A DNA stretch of 64,000 bases from Clarkia xantiana subsp. parviflora. Taxonomy: Eukaryota; Streptophyta; Magnoliopsida; Myrtales; Onagraceae. Below, piece by piece: positions 45,600-56,145 of this stretch. Location of the stretch: contig JAPTYO010000027.1 of NCBI GenBank assembly GCA_036873135.1, positions 3,612,322 to 3,676,321 of the forward strand, read 5' to 3'. The notes under the pieces were generated by a model. It was not told where the DNA came from. It made no database searches and was given only the letters and a program-made list of their open reading frames with translations. How positions within the stretch are numbered: position 1 is the first letter of the stretch; each line of letters begins with the position of its first letter. The translations under genes were made by a program, and so were the position numbers.

Positions 45600-46979
45600 G
45601 CGATACATAGCCCGACTAATTATGAAAGGATAAACCCAACTTCACGGAGTGGACTTTGACGAAATGAACTCAACAACTGTGCATAAAACCACGGTTAGGG
45701 CCATTTATGGTCCTGGTTGCAGGTCTCGGTTTTGAGCTGCACCGAATGAATGTTAAAGACCACATACCTCCACGGAAACCTGAAGGAAGAGATCTACATG
45801 GAGCAGCCGGAGGGTTTCATTACTCCTGGTAACGAACATAAAGTGTGCAAATTCCAAAGGTACATTTACGGTCTTAAATAGTCGTCTCGTCAATGGTACC
45901 TCAAATTCCACGAGGAAACCGCAGGAAACGGATTCGTGATTCTTCACGAGGATCCGTGCGCGTAATATAAGACCTCCGGGTCTAAGTATGTCATCTTAAC
46001 CTTATACGTGGACGACATACTCATTGCCGCAAACGACGTGAGTTTTATGAATAAGTCAAAGTCCTAGTTGGCACTTGTATTCAAGATGAAAGACATGGGA
46101 GAAGCCACGTACATCTTAGGCATTAAAATTGCTAGAGATCGCGCTACCCGGAAATTATGTCTATCTCAAGAAGCCTATATAAACAAACTGTTGAAAAGGT
46201 TCAGATTGCAAGATGTCAAACCCGTGGATACGTCAGTAGTATTTGGGTGCGCACTGTCGATACGTGACGGCCCCAAGAACCTAGCAGAGCAAGAACATAT
46301 GAAGGGTGCATAGTATTTAAGCATGGTCGATATTCTCATGTATACCATGCAATGCACCCGTCCGGACATCTGTTACGCCTTGGGCCTAGTAGTACGATTC
46401 CGGTCAGATCGTAACTAATAGCATTTAAAGGATGTAAAACGAATTATTCGTTATCTGAAATGTATTGCCGACTAGGCACTGTGCTATGAGGGCAGAACGT
46501 TAGAATTGACCGGCTACAGTGACGCCGACCATGGTTGCGATCCGGATGATCATAAGTCCAGCACAAGAGGAGTCTTTCTCCTTGCTAATGCCGCCATTTC
46601 ATGGACGAGCAAGAAGAAAACCAGTGTCGCGCTGTCTACGATGGAATCATAATTCGTTGCCCTCTCCAAAAACACACAGGAAGCGGTCTGGCTGAAAAGA
46701 CTTCTTACTGCGCTGCTTGATGGCGATGTCGGGAGTAAACCTGTGAAGGTGTTCTCTGACAGTCAGGCAGCCATTGCGGCAGTTAAGAATCCAAAGTACC
46801 ATAGTAGGACTAAAAACATTGATGTGAAATATTTTTATGCTAAATCTATGGTAGAAGACAATACAATCACTTTGGAAAACTTGTCTACCGATAACATGGT
46901 TGCGGACCCATTAACTAAATCACTACGCAAGGAGATATTCGAAAAGCATGTAAAACTGCTTGGATTGCGTAGGGTTTAA
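45600..46979 (+). pseudogene. Copia C5 RT and RNase H, many stops
   Basis: RT words FHEETAGNGFVILHEDP-like at 45905, LYVDDILIAANDVSF near 46003, KMKDMGEATYILGIKIARDR, then CTRPDICYALGLV and YSDADHG. TAA at 46650-46652 replaces Glu in MES-E-FVAL as in C4. The RNase H end 46743-46979 is open and ends KHVKLLGLRRV. At least six further stops. Confidence 0.9.
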
Positions 46980-48103
46980 AAGTGGCATGTATCAGTGATA
47001 ACATTTTGATAATTGAAATTTACATTTTTAATAAACGAGAGCATTGCAATCGACTTTATGATCAATCGACGTCATAATGTTTGAATACATCAAATTTACG
47101 GTCTATAAATAAAGTCGTAGGAGGACTCATTCCTCTGCCAAACTATGTCGAATGTGGGCCTCGCCTAGTCACACAGGTACGGTCGTCTTGCGGTGGATGG
47201 AGGCCTCTACCAAGAAAGACTGGCTAAGAATCAAGGGGATAAACTTGATTACGCAAGACGATTATCTAGTCTCGAAGTAACTCGACATGATCTTCAGTTT
47301 TTTCAAATCGCTGTGATGAACTCCGTTTGTCATTAAACCACATTCTGGGACAGATGAGAATCTGCGATAGCATAATTGACATATCCCATTCATGTCAACT
47401 TAAAAGTTCAGGTATGCTATCGACGCGTGCTTCATGCTGCGCGTGCCAGGTTCGACCACGGGGTCATAGCTTGGCTGTGCTAGATAAGAATCCTCGTGAT
47501 TCTAACGGGCGCAAACTCCTCGACTGTGTGATTGATCCAGGGAGCCTTATGAAAAGGGACACGAAGTATCCTCACGGACTCAGAACTCATATCTAAGGTC
47601 AGGCTCAATGTTCGCATCTCGGCGTACAAGCGTAGTGCTGAACAAAAAGGCCTAGTGACAACGTCTTTGGAAACCGGTTGGGTTTGACTAAGGATATGAG
47701 CGATGGGGATGGTCAAGTTCACCTGTAATTCAATGACTCCTGTATTCACTAGGTGGCCACCAGCCGAATATTAGTTGAAGGTTGTGAATACTTGTACGGA
47801 TGCCTTGGAGAAGTGTTCCTATGTGGAAACTGGGCAAATGTAGAATTAAACATTTAACCTAGGATATAGCGCGACACTATATTGTTTATAACAGGTTGAA
47901 TGAAGAAAATGGAATCAACGTTCCGTGGGCGCTACAACACTCTTAACAGATGAGTAGCACGATGCCCTTCGTGTTTGCCAGTCGCACAGAAAACCTCGTA
48001 TGAACTGTACGGAAGCAAGGGCGATATCAAAGGAGTTAAATGTTGATGCTGATTTGGACGACAATACATTAACAGACACCCTCCCATTCCGGCGAGTGGG
48101 AGA
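46980..48103 (+). other. Copia C5 3' untranslated region
   Basis: No gene; colinear with C1 and C4. Ends with GGCGAGTGGGAGA before the LTR. Confidence 0.7.
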
Positions 48104-48709
48104 TGTAGCATATGGTGATGGGCGCCGTAAATGGAAGCTCATTATATATATATGTTACCTAAGACAATTGTGTAAATGTCACATTAGGACATTGGGCCAG
48201 ACCCAAATCCCAATTGACATGAGAGGCCCAAAATTGGGCCTCCCTATACATTTGGCCGGCCGAACTTATTACTAGGGGGATAAAGTGGACTTTTGTCCAC
48301 TTTACTCCTCCTATAAATAAGAGGTGTTAGAGATTTTATTAGGTTAATATTAATTCCTCATTAGAGTGTTTTAGAGAGAAACCCCCCCCCCCCCCCCCAT
48401 AACACCTTTGTTCGGCCGAAACTTCACACTTCACCAAAGGGTGTGCCAATTTGCCTTCGAGCAAACACTCCGGAGATCCTTCCCTGTCAAGAATCGATCA
48501 GAGGCTTTGCTCTGGAGAATATACCGCGTAGGGCATCCTTAACTAGAACCTCTACAGGTGCCGACCGGAGGACCGTGAACTCCCTGCTGCAGGATCTTAG
48601 GACTACGGATTACTTATGAGGTATGTGCGAATCTTCCGCTACAAAATACCGATTACTAGCATGTACCATGTTTATAGTATCCGTAGTGATTACTCTCTGT
48701 AATCTAACA
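48104..48709 (+). repeat. 3' LTR of copia C5
   Basis: 606 bp, TGTAGCATATGG...AATCTAACA. A run of 17 C at 48382-48398 replaces AAGCTTCCCCC of the 5' LTR. Confidence 0.92.
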
Positions 48710-49134
48710 CCCCATTCATTGTATAACTTATCAAACTCATCCGAGAGGTATTCACCTCCTCTGTCAGTTCATAAGGTTTTTACCTTACGCTCCAGCTAGT
48801 TCTCCACGAGATTGAGATAGCTCTTAACGCACTCAGTGACTTCGAAACGAGTAATCATATGAGTGAACCCGTAACGGGTAATGTCATCAATGAATGTTAC
48901 AAAGTAACGTTTACCACCCCTAGCAGTGAAATTCATGGGTCCACATACGTCAGAATGTACTAAATGCAAAGGATATTCGACTCGAAGTTCGTCGTCGAAT
49001 GGTTTGCGGGTGGACTTTCCACCTAAACAGTCCTCTTAAGTGGTTTTCACCACATCAGTTGCACCAGGAAAAAGACCACTTTGAGCTAGTGTCTGATCTT
49101 ATTCATAGCCCACATGTCCCAACCGAGCATGCCA
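48710..49134 (-). pseudogene. Copia C3 integrase core, N-terminal fragment
   Basis: On the minus strand: VHSDVCGPMNFTARGGKRYF, FVTFIDDITRYGFTH, then L.TDRGGEYLSDEFDKLYNE up to the C5 insertion. It contains two catalytic Asp residues. Several stops. Confidence 0.85.
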
Positions 49135-49845
49135 TCAGGCTGCATCAGTCTCTGTTTCCCTAGATGATATTGAAAACATCCAGTTCGAATTCTTGCTTTC
49201 ACTTAAATCCATAACAACGAGTCTATGGGAAGAATTTTCATATCCATAAAAAAAGTTTCTTTTATTGATCTTAACCAAGGAGTTTTCAAATGATAAATTG
49301 AAACCAATATTCATAAGAGAATTAATAGAAACAACATTTCTAAAAATTCTATGTGCAAAGATGACATTCTCCAGAAGTAAGGTCATGTCGTTGCACATGG
49401 GCAACTTGCAGCTCCCTATGACCTCAACCTGTGAGTTGTCCCCTAAATATATCCACTTCGAAGCCTTCAACATACGTCTGAACATGGAAAATAACCCTCT
49501 ATCATTGGTTATGTGGTATGTTGCACCTGAGTCAAGAATCCATGAAGGATTTGAATCTGCTAACATGACACTTGAAGAAACTAAAGTTTCAATAACATAT
49601 CTGACGTTGCATACCTTGGTATGCGAATTACTTGAACTTCCGCCCTCACTTGAGTGGCGAGGACAAGAGTTCTTGCTAGCTTTCTCCGATTTTACTCGGA
49701 GATTGCCTTGTTTAGACTTGGTCGACATTTTACAGTCAACAACCTGTTGTTTCTTACTTATATTCTTCCACTTCCTTTTCCTTCCAGGAGATGGTCCTGC
49801 CAATTTAGCCTCAGGCGCAGCAACTGCTAATTGAGTTTCTTCCAT
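49135..49845 (-). pseudogene. Copia C3 gag end, protease and gag-pre-integrase
   Basis: 236 open residues: a basic Lys-rich stretch, then the protease motif SWILDSGATYHIT, YLGDNSQVEVIGSC, and a gag-pre-integrase part NVVSINSLMNIGFNLSFEN. No canonical zinc knuckle is seen upstream in this frame. Confidence 0.88.
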
Positions 49846-50264
49846 CTCAATTATTTTCAGGACTGACGCAAGGTCCAGCAGAGAAATAGTGACACAGCAG
49901 AGTCATGGTTGCTCTCTAAGACTTCGGGAGAACCCCGACTATGGCAATAATTTTATCCCATTCTGCCAGCTGAACTTCAGCCTCAAGAGGTTTAACCATA
50001 TTGAGGAGGTGGTATACTTTCTCAAGTACACTTATGCTATCGCTCTTTAGAATTTCATCCAAAGATGCTATCAGTTGGGTGTAGATGAGCTGCAATGCAG
50101 TTTCCATATTTCAGGAATAAAGAATCCCAAATATCCTTTGTTACCATAATATCCTTGTACAGATATTTAATGTACTTGGACATTTCAGATAGCAAAATTT
50201 CTATTGCTATTTTGTCAACCTGCTCCCACTTGAAGTGAGATATGCTAGTCGTTTGGTCTGGCAT
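49846..50264 (-). pseudogene. Copia C3 gag
   Basis: Two open pieces on the minus strand in different frames: 50264-50055 (ISHFKWEQVDKIAIEI, KDIWDSLFLKYG) and 50107-49916 (LIASLDEILKSDS, VYHLLNMVKPL). They fit the copia gag pattern but are weakly conserved with C2. Confidence 0.65.
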
Positions 50265-51720
50265 GTATCTGGATAGCTCATTGTTTTTCGAATGTGTTCA
50301 ATCAATCCCTTATCATCTAGCAAGATATGAAGCGATAAAAAATGATTCCTCAGTCATCTAGCCTAACCGAGCACCAGTAAACCAATGGAAGGGGGATGTA
50401 TAAAGAGTTCATATTGCCAATGTCTCATTTCTAATAGATCAGTCTCTTTGAAAAAAAATTTAATCACTATTTTAACCGGAACAGAGGTTTTTACATACAC
50501 ATAATATTGTCTTTCCCAATGCCCTTTTAAAATGTTTCAAGGATTTCTCATGCAAACATACATAATTCTACTTCACTAGCAAACATCACATGTGGCCATA
50601 TCCTAAAACTATCATGCATACGCTTCATGCGTAGTCATTCCACATCAAACATGCATATTTGGCGACTAAATATCGTTTTAAAATATTTGGAGCTGACTTG
50701 CAATTCATGCTTTCAAAATCATGTGAACATCTAGATATGGATCCTCTATCAAGATGACTCAGCATAGCTTGTCTATCCTAGTGTTCAACTCATTAATTGA
50801 CAACATGGCTCTACCCCCATGCATGCAATATCCAGCTAGCTTTACATAGTCAATTCACAATTCTAACATGCATTCATATCAATATATAACATTTGCAATT
50901 CAGCCCTTTAAATGATTCAGTCCCATAATCATGCAATTTCCGAGATCAATCCCCATAACCGAAACTAGGCATCGTGTTTGAATATTATGTGTAAATATCA
51001 AACCAATTCACACTGTGTAGGTAATCTTAAAGTTAAAAAAATAATAATCGGATTTTAAATTTGACCCGACCTAGATTCGGTTGACTCGAACCAGTCCGGT
51101 TCAGTCAACCCGGTCTGATCGGTTGGTCCCGGTCCGGTTCAGTCAACCCGGTCGGACTGGTTGGACCCAATCCGGTTCAGTCAACCCGGTCGGACTGGTT
51201 GGACCCAATCCGGTACTATCCGGTTCAGTTAGGTTTGGTTTGATTTTACTCGAACCGGGTCGGGTTTGACGACCCATTAGCCCACCTGGTCCGAACCGAC
51301 CCGGGTCGGACCGATTGAGAATCCCGGGTCGGGTTGGCCCGACCTGTTTGATCTGGTGGGACCCAACCCGAACCGAAGCGGTTCGGATCCCACTTGGTTA
51401 TCCGGGTCGGTCGACCCGACATAGTTGCGCATTTGGGTTCTTGCCCAAACCGACCCGGTCGGGAACCCTAATTACTTGGTGGCTAAGAAGGGTTTTATAT
51501 CCGCCAAAAATTTAACTTAGCCATCAAGTAATATTAATTATAATGGTTATTGCCCTGTAGATAATTAATGCGCAATATATCCAAAACTGATTTGATTCTT
51601 TACTAAATATAAAATCTATCAGAAAATATATATTATCAATCTTTTAAGGTAATTACTTATCTCAAAATATTCTAATATCCCTGAAAATATGCACAAAATA
51701 TATCAATAGTTAATGTCGCA
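50265..51720 (-). other. Copia C3 leader
   Basis: Minus-strand leader with the shared landmarks (ATCATGCA...CCGAGATCAATCCCCATA read on plus at 50930-50960) and the GGTCGGACTGG-rich stretch. No coding signal. Confidence 0.7.
51131..51206 (-). repeat. 38-bp tandem repeat in copia C3 leader
   Basis: CGGTTCAGTCAACCCGGTCGG and the following ACTGGTTGGACCCAATC repeat twice back to back with almost no change, with a third partial copy before. The stretch 51060-51420 as a whole is built from GGTCGGACC/GAACCGG words. Confidence 0.8.
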
Positions 51721-52022
51721 ATTTGACCTCGCGGCGGCCAAACCCTAGCCGCCCTTTACACGCCGCCACCGTGGGAGGCAACAGTCGCCGGTAGCTTGGC
51801 CGTGGACCACACGGCTAGCCAAGTCCAAGCCATGGGTCATGCCGTGGCTTGGCATAGGCTATGCCTCGGCCCTTAGGGTTTGGTGGGAAATTTTCTAGAT
51901 CAAATTTTACCTCGATAAAAACTCTGAAATCCCCTATGTGTCATACCCTAATTGTGCTTAGCATGTTGGACTTGTATTAATGCGCTCCTATTACGGTGAC
52001 CTATTTACTTTAAATGCCAACA
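51721..52022 (-). repeat. Truncated 5' LTR of copia C3
   Basis: On the minus strand it starts TGTTGGCATTTAAAG at 52022, matching the C6 LTR start. 51730-51880 is a GC-rich part (GGCGGC, CCATGGCTTGG words). No PBS is seen between it and the leader, so the LTR end and PBS are deleted. Confidence 0.6.
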
Positions 52023-52732
52023 AATGAAACCCTACCAAAATTTATTGGGAAAAAGTGTAAGTTCTCCTTCTAAGGGTAAATAAACTATGTCATCGTCGCT
52101 GGGAATTCTAGGCTTCTCCTCACTTGATAGATTGGCTAAATAAACCAACTCGATGAAATATTGGAAGGAAAAATGAATTTACTTTGGGTTGTGAGGGGAT
52201 GAAATATGAAGAATTCCGCCAAATTACTTGAGGGGGCCTTGCTACCAGAAGTCATTGGGGTCTTTCAAAAAGATCGAAGAAAGAATGTCTTATGAGTGGA
52301 ACTGGAAAATCCTGGAGAAACAACGCCCATAAAAATCCTTTTGTTAGGAGAGCAAGGTCGAGGGGAATTGGGAATTGTGATATATAAAGAAAGCACTAAA
52401 TTGGTTGGCAAAGTAAAGCAAATTATTATTATTATTATTATTTTCAGAAAAAATCGAGTTCAGATAGAAGGATTAGAGCAAAATAGAAGCAGATAAAATG
52501 AAGATGATTTATTGAAGAGAGAAAGACTTCCTCCTGAAGATTAGTAACCGTTGGAAAACTCTAGAATAGGAGAAGGGAACTGCAACAATAAAATTCAATA
52601 GAGAAGTAATTGCAATGGTGAAAACATTCTAAGAAGAGACAACATTAACGGTCAGAACTCCAGGGAATAGGAAACGACAATGAAGGGCATAATTTGGAAA
52701 CATAGGTCTAACATTTTGTGTCGACTTGCAAT
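52023..52732. other. Unassigned sequence left of gypsy D
   Basis: No gene or repeat family recognised. A short (ATT)n run is at 52422-52443. The last five bases GCAAT are the left target duplicate of gypsy D; the sequence continues at 58736. Confidence 0.6.
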
Positions 52733-53381
52733 TGTTGGATCACGGCAGGAGCTCTGGTTACGGTGAAGGATTCCTTAGCTCCTCGCAATCCTGCAGAAGG
52801 GGAATAGAGGGCGGTGGCCCAGAATCCCTCTCCGATGCTTAACGTAAGTACGGTGATCAACAGGGCAAGCAAGCAGTATGTGTATGTGCGTAAAAACGTA
52901 ACCTTAACCTAGGATAACTTCCCTCCTTTTATAGGGGGAAGGCTATCCCAGTTACCTGATTAGGCGGTTGGATTGTGATCCACTATCCCACATATCTCGC
53001 CGTATATCTCGCCACGTATCTGTACAGTTATACGTATCCCACATATCTCGCCCATTATATCACTACTGTAATCATAGCGAGATTTCCGGGATTGTGCTCT
53101 TACTGGCGAGTCTCGATCATTATCGGAGACTCCCAAGTTGCATCATTGAGGATTCGGTGTCGGGGAGTGGTGTCAACTCCCGTATCGGGACCGACCACGT
53201 CCAGGTCCGATATCTTCGGGGCTTTCCCCTATCGAGGCTATACTCACTCGGGGCTATTCCATGTCGGGGCCTCCGTCCGTCGGAGCCCTTAGCCTTCCAG
53301 CAACCCAGCTCCTAGCCCAACGGGCCTAGTCGCCGTTTGTCAATCGTTAAGGGGCCTAACGGCCTTAGCCGGGGCCCATCA
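52733..53381 (-). repeat. 3' LTR of gypsy D
   Basis: On plus TGTTGGATCACGG...GGGCCCATCA. Minus-strand TATA box CCCTATAAAAGG near 52926-52937. It has no 20-bp array, only scattered TATCTCGCC words. Confidence 0.95.
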
Positions 53382-53396
53382 TTTGCCCCCAAGACG
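53382..53396 (-). other. Polypurine tract of gypsy D
   Basis: CGTCTTGGGGGCAAA on the minus strand before TGATGGG. Confidence 0.85.
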
Positions 53397-53889
53397 TGAG
53401 GGACTTATAGTGCGTCGCGTCTTCCAATATCGGACCCTTCAACATCCCTGTCGGGGGTCTTTATTTAAAACATCGGAGGCCTTTGCCCTACTTTCGTCGG
53501 AGGCCTTTGCCTCGGATCTCTTCAAGATCTTTTGGGATCCTGCTTGGATTCGAGAGGATTTCTCGATCAAACCAGCATTAAATGCTGATAGAAGGTGAAG
53601 GAACGCCTCGGGTTCTGCACGCCTGCTTTCTGAAAAAGCACTTTTCAACCACCACGGTACGTCATCATTCCTGTCTTATCTGTCTTCCATGCGTCCCGAC
53701 GGTTCAAATCAAAATCGTTTCGCCTTCTTCAGATTAGCACGTTTCACTTTGGACGATTCCGATTGAATCGTTTTGAATTCTATGGCTCAGATTGCCCGCC
53801 CCTTCAGTTCTCTCTTGTATTGAACCTCTTAGGCCTTCGAGCCTTTTATTAATATCATTTCCGATTACATTATGTTCTTCATAACGCTT
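53397..53889. other. Remnant flanks of a lost antisense gene in gypsy D
   Basis: The left part resembles the promoter region of the E and A antisense gene. From 53815 the words TTGTATTGAACC and GGCCTTCGAGCC...TTATTAATATCA match the sequence after the E gene (26865-26910). The gene body is deleted. Confidence 0.6.
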
Positions 53890-54501
53890 TTATCGGACCC
53901 TAAGAACCTTAAGGCTTTTCGTCGTCCTAAGACGCTTTTTAATCGAACCTTAAAAACTTAAGGATTTTTCGGACGTCCTATGACGCTTTTTAATCGAACC
54001 TTAAAAACTTAAGGATTTTTCGGACGTCCTATGACGCTTTTTAATCGAACCTTAAAAACTTAAGGATTTTTCGGACGTCCAATGACGCTTTTTAATCGAA
54101 CCTTAAAAACTTAAGAATTTTTCGGACGTCCTATGACGCTTTTTAATCGAACCTTAAAAACTTAAGGATTTTTCGGACGTCCAATGACGCTTTTTAATCG
54201 AACCTTAAGAACTTAAGGATTTTTCGGACGTCCTATGACGCTTTTTAATCGAACCTTAAAAACTTAAGGATTTTTCGGACGTCCTATTACGCTTTTTAAT
54301 CGAACCTTAAAAACTTAAGGATTTTTCGGACGTCCAATGACGCTTTTTAATCGAACCTTAAAAACTTAAGGATTTTTCGGACGTCCTATGACGCTTTTTA
54401 ATCGAACCTTAAAAACTTAAGGATTTTTCGGACGTCCAATGACGCTTTTTAATCGAACCTTAAAAACTTAAGGATTTTTCGGACGTCCAATGACGCTTTT
54501 T
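53890..54501 (-). repeat. 51-bp satellite-like array in gypsy D
   Basis: Eleven near-identical 51-bp units start at 53941 and every 51 bp to 54501, preceded by one diverged unit. The unit begins AATCGAACCTTAAAAACTTA and ends GACGCTTTTT. Units differ mainly by CCTATGACG versus CCAATGACG. A relic GCACCACTCAGGGCGAC at 54577-54593 recalls the 27-bp repeat of gypsy E. Confidence 0.95.
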
Positions 54502-54630
54502 ATGTATCGAGAACAACTTAGGAATACTTTGATCAGAAGTAACCTCTTTATTGATCGATGTCTTTTACATAGCATGCACCACTCAGGGCGACTTAATTAC
54601 ATCTTTGCGCCTCTACGGACGACTTATTTG

Positions 54631-55680
54631 TCAAACATGACATTTCTTCAGATGTTCACCACTAAAGGCGTTTCTTAATACATTGCCATCGAGGTCTTCT
54701 AACTTATAAGCATTCGAGGCCGGCATGCCTACGATCTTGTAAGGCCCTTCCCATTTCGGGGACATCTTGTTGATCCGATCTTGTAGGGCGAACTCATTCC
54801 GACGCAGGACCAGTTCTCCCGCGTAGAACTGTCGCGACTTGACCTTCCGATTATAGTACCTGGTCGTCGCCAAGCGCATCCGAGCTTGCACTATGTCGGC
54901 CTCCAGCCGTTTTTCCTCTAGCAAGGATAACTCCAGGCGCCTTGTTTCGTCATTCGTCAAAGGTCCTATCCTGGCTCTTTCTGGACTTGTCGAGGGCTCA
55001 TAGCTTCTGGTCCGATGGGACGCCACAGCGATTTCCACGGGAGCGACCGCCTCCGTCCCATAAACAAGTGCAAACGAGGTTTCACCTGTTGACCGCTTGG
55101 GTGTCGTTCGGACCGCCCACAACACGTTCTCCAGTTCGTCCAGCCATTTTCCGTCCAAAGCATAGACCCTCTTCTTCAAACCCTCCATCACGATTTTGTT
55201 GGCAGCCTCCACCTGCCCATTGGTCTGAGCGTGATGGACGGATGCTGTCCGATGCTCGATACCAAACTCGTCCAGGAACTTCTCCACCTGGGCCCCATTA
55301 AACGGAGGACCATTGTCGCTGATTATCACCTTCGGCACCCCATATCTCGACAAAATTCGGGTCTGAAGGAACTTGATAATATGTCCCGCTGTTGTCTTGG
55401 CTAACGGCTTAGCCTCGATCCACTTCGAGAAGTAGTCAATCGCGACAAGCAAATGTGTGCACTGGCCTTTTGCTTTCGGAAGGGGTCCCACCATGTCAAT
55501 GCCCCACTGCGCGAAGGGCCAAGCACTCCCAATGGGCATCAAATCGGCAGCGGGGGCTGTGATATTCGGAGCATATCTCTGACACGCGTCACAGGATCGG
55601 ACAAGCGCCGTTGCTTCCTTATTCATCGTGGGCCAATAATATCCCAAGTTCAGCGCCTACCTCAGGATAGACCGAGCGCC
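54631..55680 (-). pseudogene. Gypsy D integrase
   Basis: On the minus strand: GYYWPTMNKEATALVRSCDACQ zinc-binding residues present, core WGIDMVGPLP, VIISDNGPPF, NGQVEAANK (D-D-E) and C-terminal LRRNEF, MSPKWEGPYKI, ending HLKKCHV. It is 338 open residues. A TAG near 55659 separates it from the upstream frame. Confidence 0.92.
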
Positions 55681-56145
55681 TTCGTGACATGCCGCGACTC
55701 CTTCATGCAACTCCCTCAGAATCCGAGTCGTATCGGGTTCGGCCACGCATTTCAAGAAAGGAGTCGAAAGCAGACCCTTCTTGTACAACTGGTTATCCAC
55801 CATCGCGTAATTAATTGACATTCGTCGCAGTCGCTCCGCTGCCACTTTATCTTCCGGGAGTGCCCCCGTAGTTAAGTACGCGATTATCGGGGTCATCCAA
55901 GTGGGTTCTTCCTTCGATCCCGTTCCGATGGCGCACACCTCCGACGGATCGGTGGTCGATAGAATCACCTTCTCCAAGAAGTGTACCTTCCGACTCTCTT
56001 CCAAAGGTGCCCCCAAGGCAAATTTGCTCAAGGCATCAGCCTCTACATTCTCTCCCCTCGGAATTGCCTCGATATCAAAGCTTTTGAAGCTCTCCTTCAA
56101 GGTCCGAGCCTCCTGAAGGTACTTCTTCATGATCGGGTTCTTTGC
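55657..56145 (-). pseudogene. Gypsy D second RNase H, C-terminal part
   Basis: MKKYLQEARTLKESFKSFDI, then ENVEADALSKFALGAP and EEPTWMTPIIAYL. It follows the fusion product after a one-base deletion near 56147. Confidence 0.88.

Larger units (their letters stand above)
40378..48709 (+). mobile_element. Copia C5: complete-ended Ty1/copia element, dead
   Basis: LTRs 40378-40980 and 48104-48709; flanks CCCCT and CCCCA, one base different. It has the same layout as C4: PBS, leader, degraded gag, non-coding segment instead of protease and integrase, linker, RT and RNase H with many stops, and a long 3' region. Confidence 0.92.
20386..52022 (-). mobile_element. Copia C3: minus-strand copia split by C4 and C5
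   Basis: The pieces are 20386-20772, 40143-40377 and 48710-52022. Read on the minus strand: LTR start at 52022, leader, gag, protease, integrase and linker, ending at the inverted junction. Removing C4 and C5 with one copy of each target duplicate restores continuous integrase sequence at both sites. RT, RNase H and the 3' LTR are not attached. Confidence 0.82.

Noticed and set aside
51952..52155. Short frame rich in FLNRTEPN-type text in copia leaders
   Set aside because: It arises from the GACCGAACCGG word array in the leader (as at 41952-42155 in C5) and is not a conserved protein.
53941..54501. Regular 51-bp repeats that could suggest a CRISPR-like array
   Set aside because: Units are head-to-tail without unique spacers, inside a plant retrotransposon; it is a tandem repeat.
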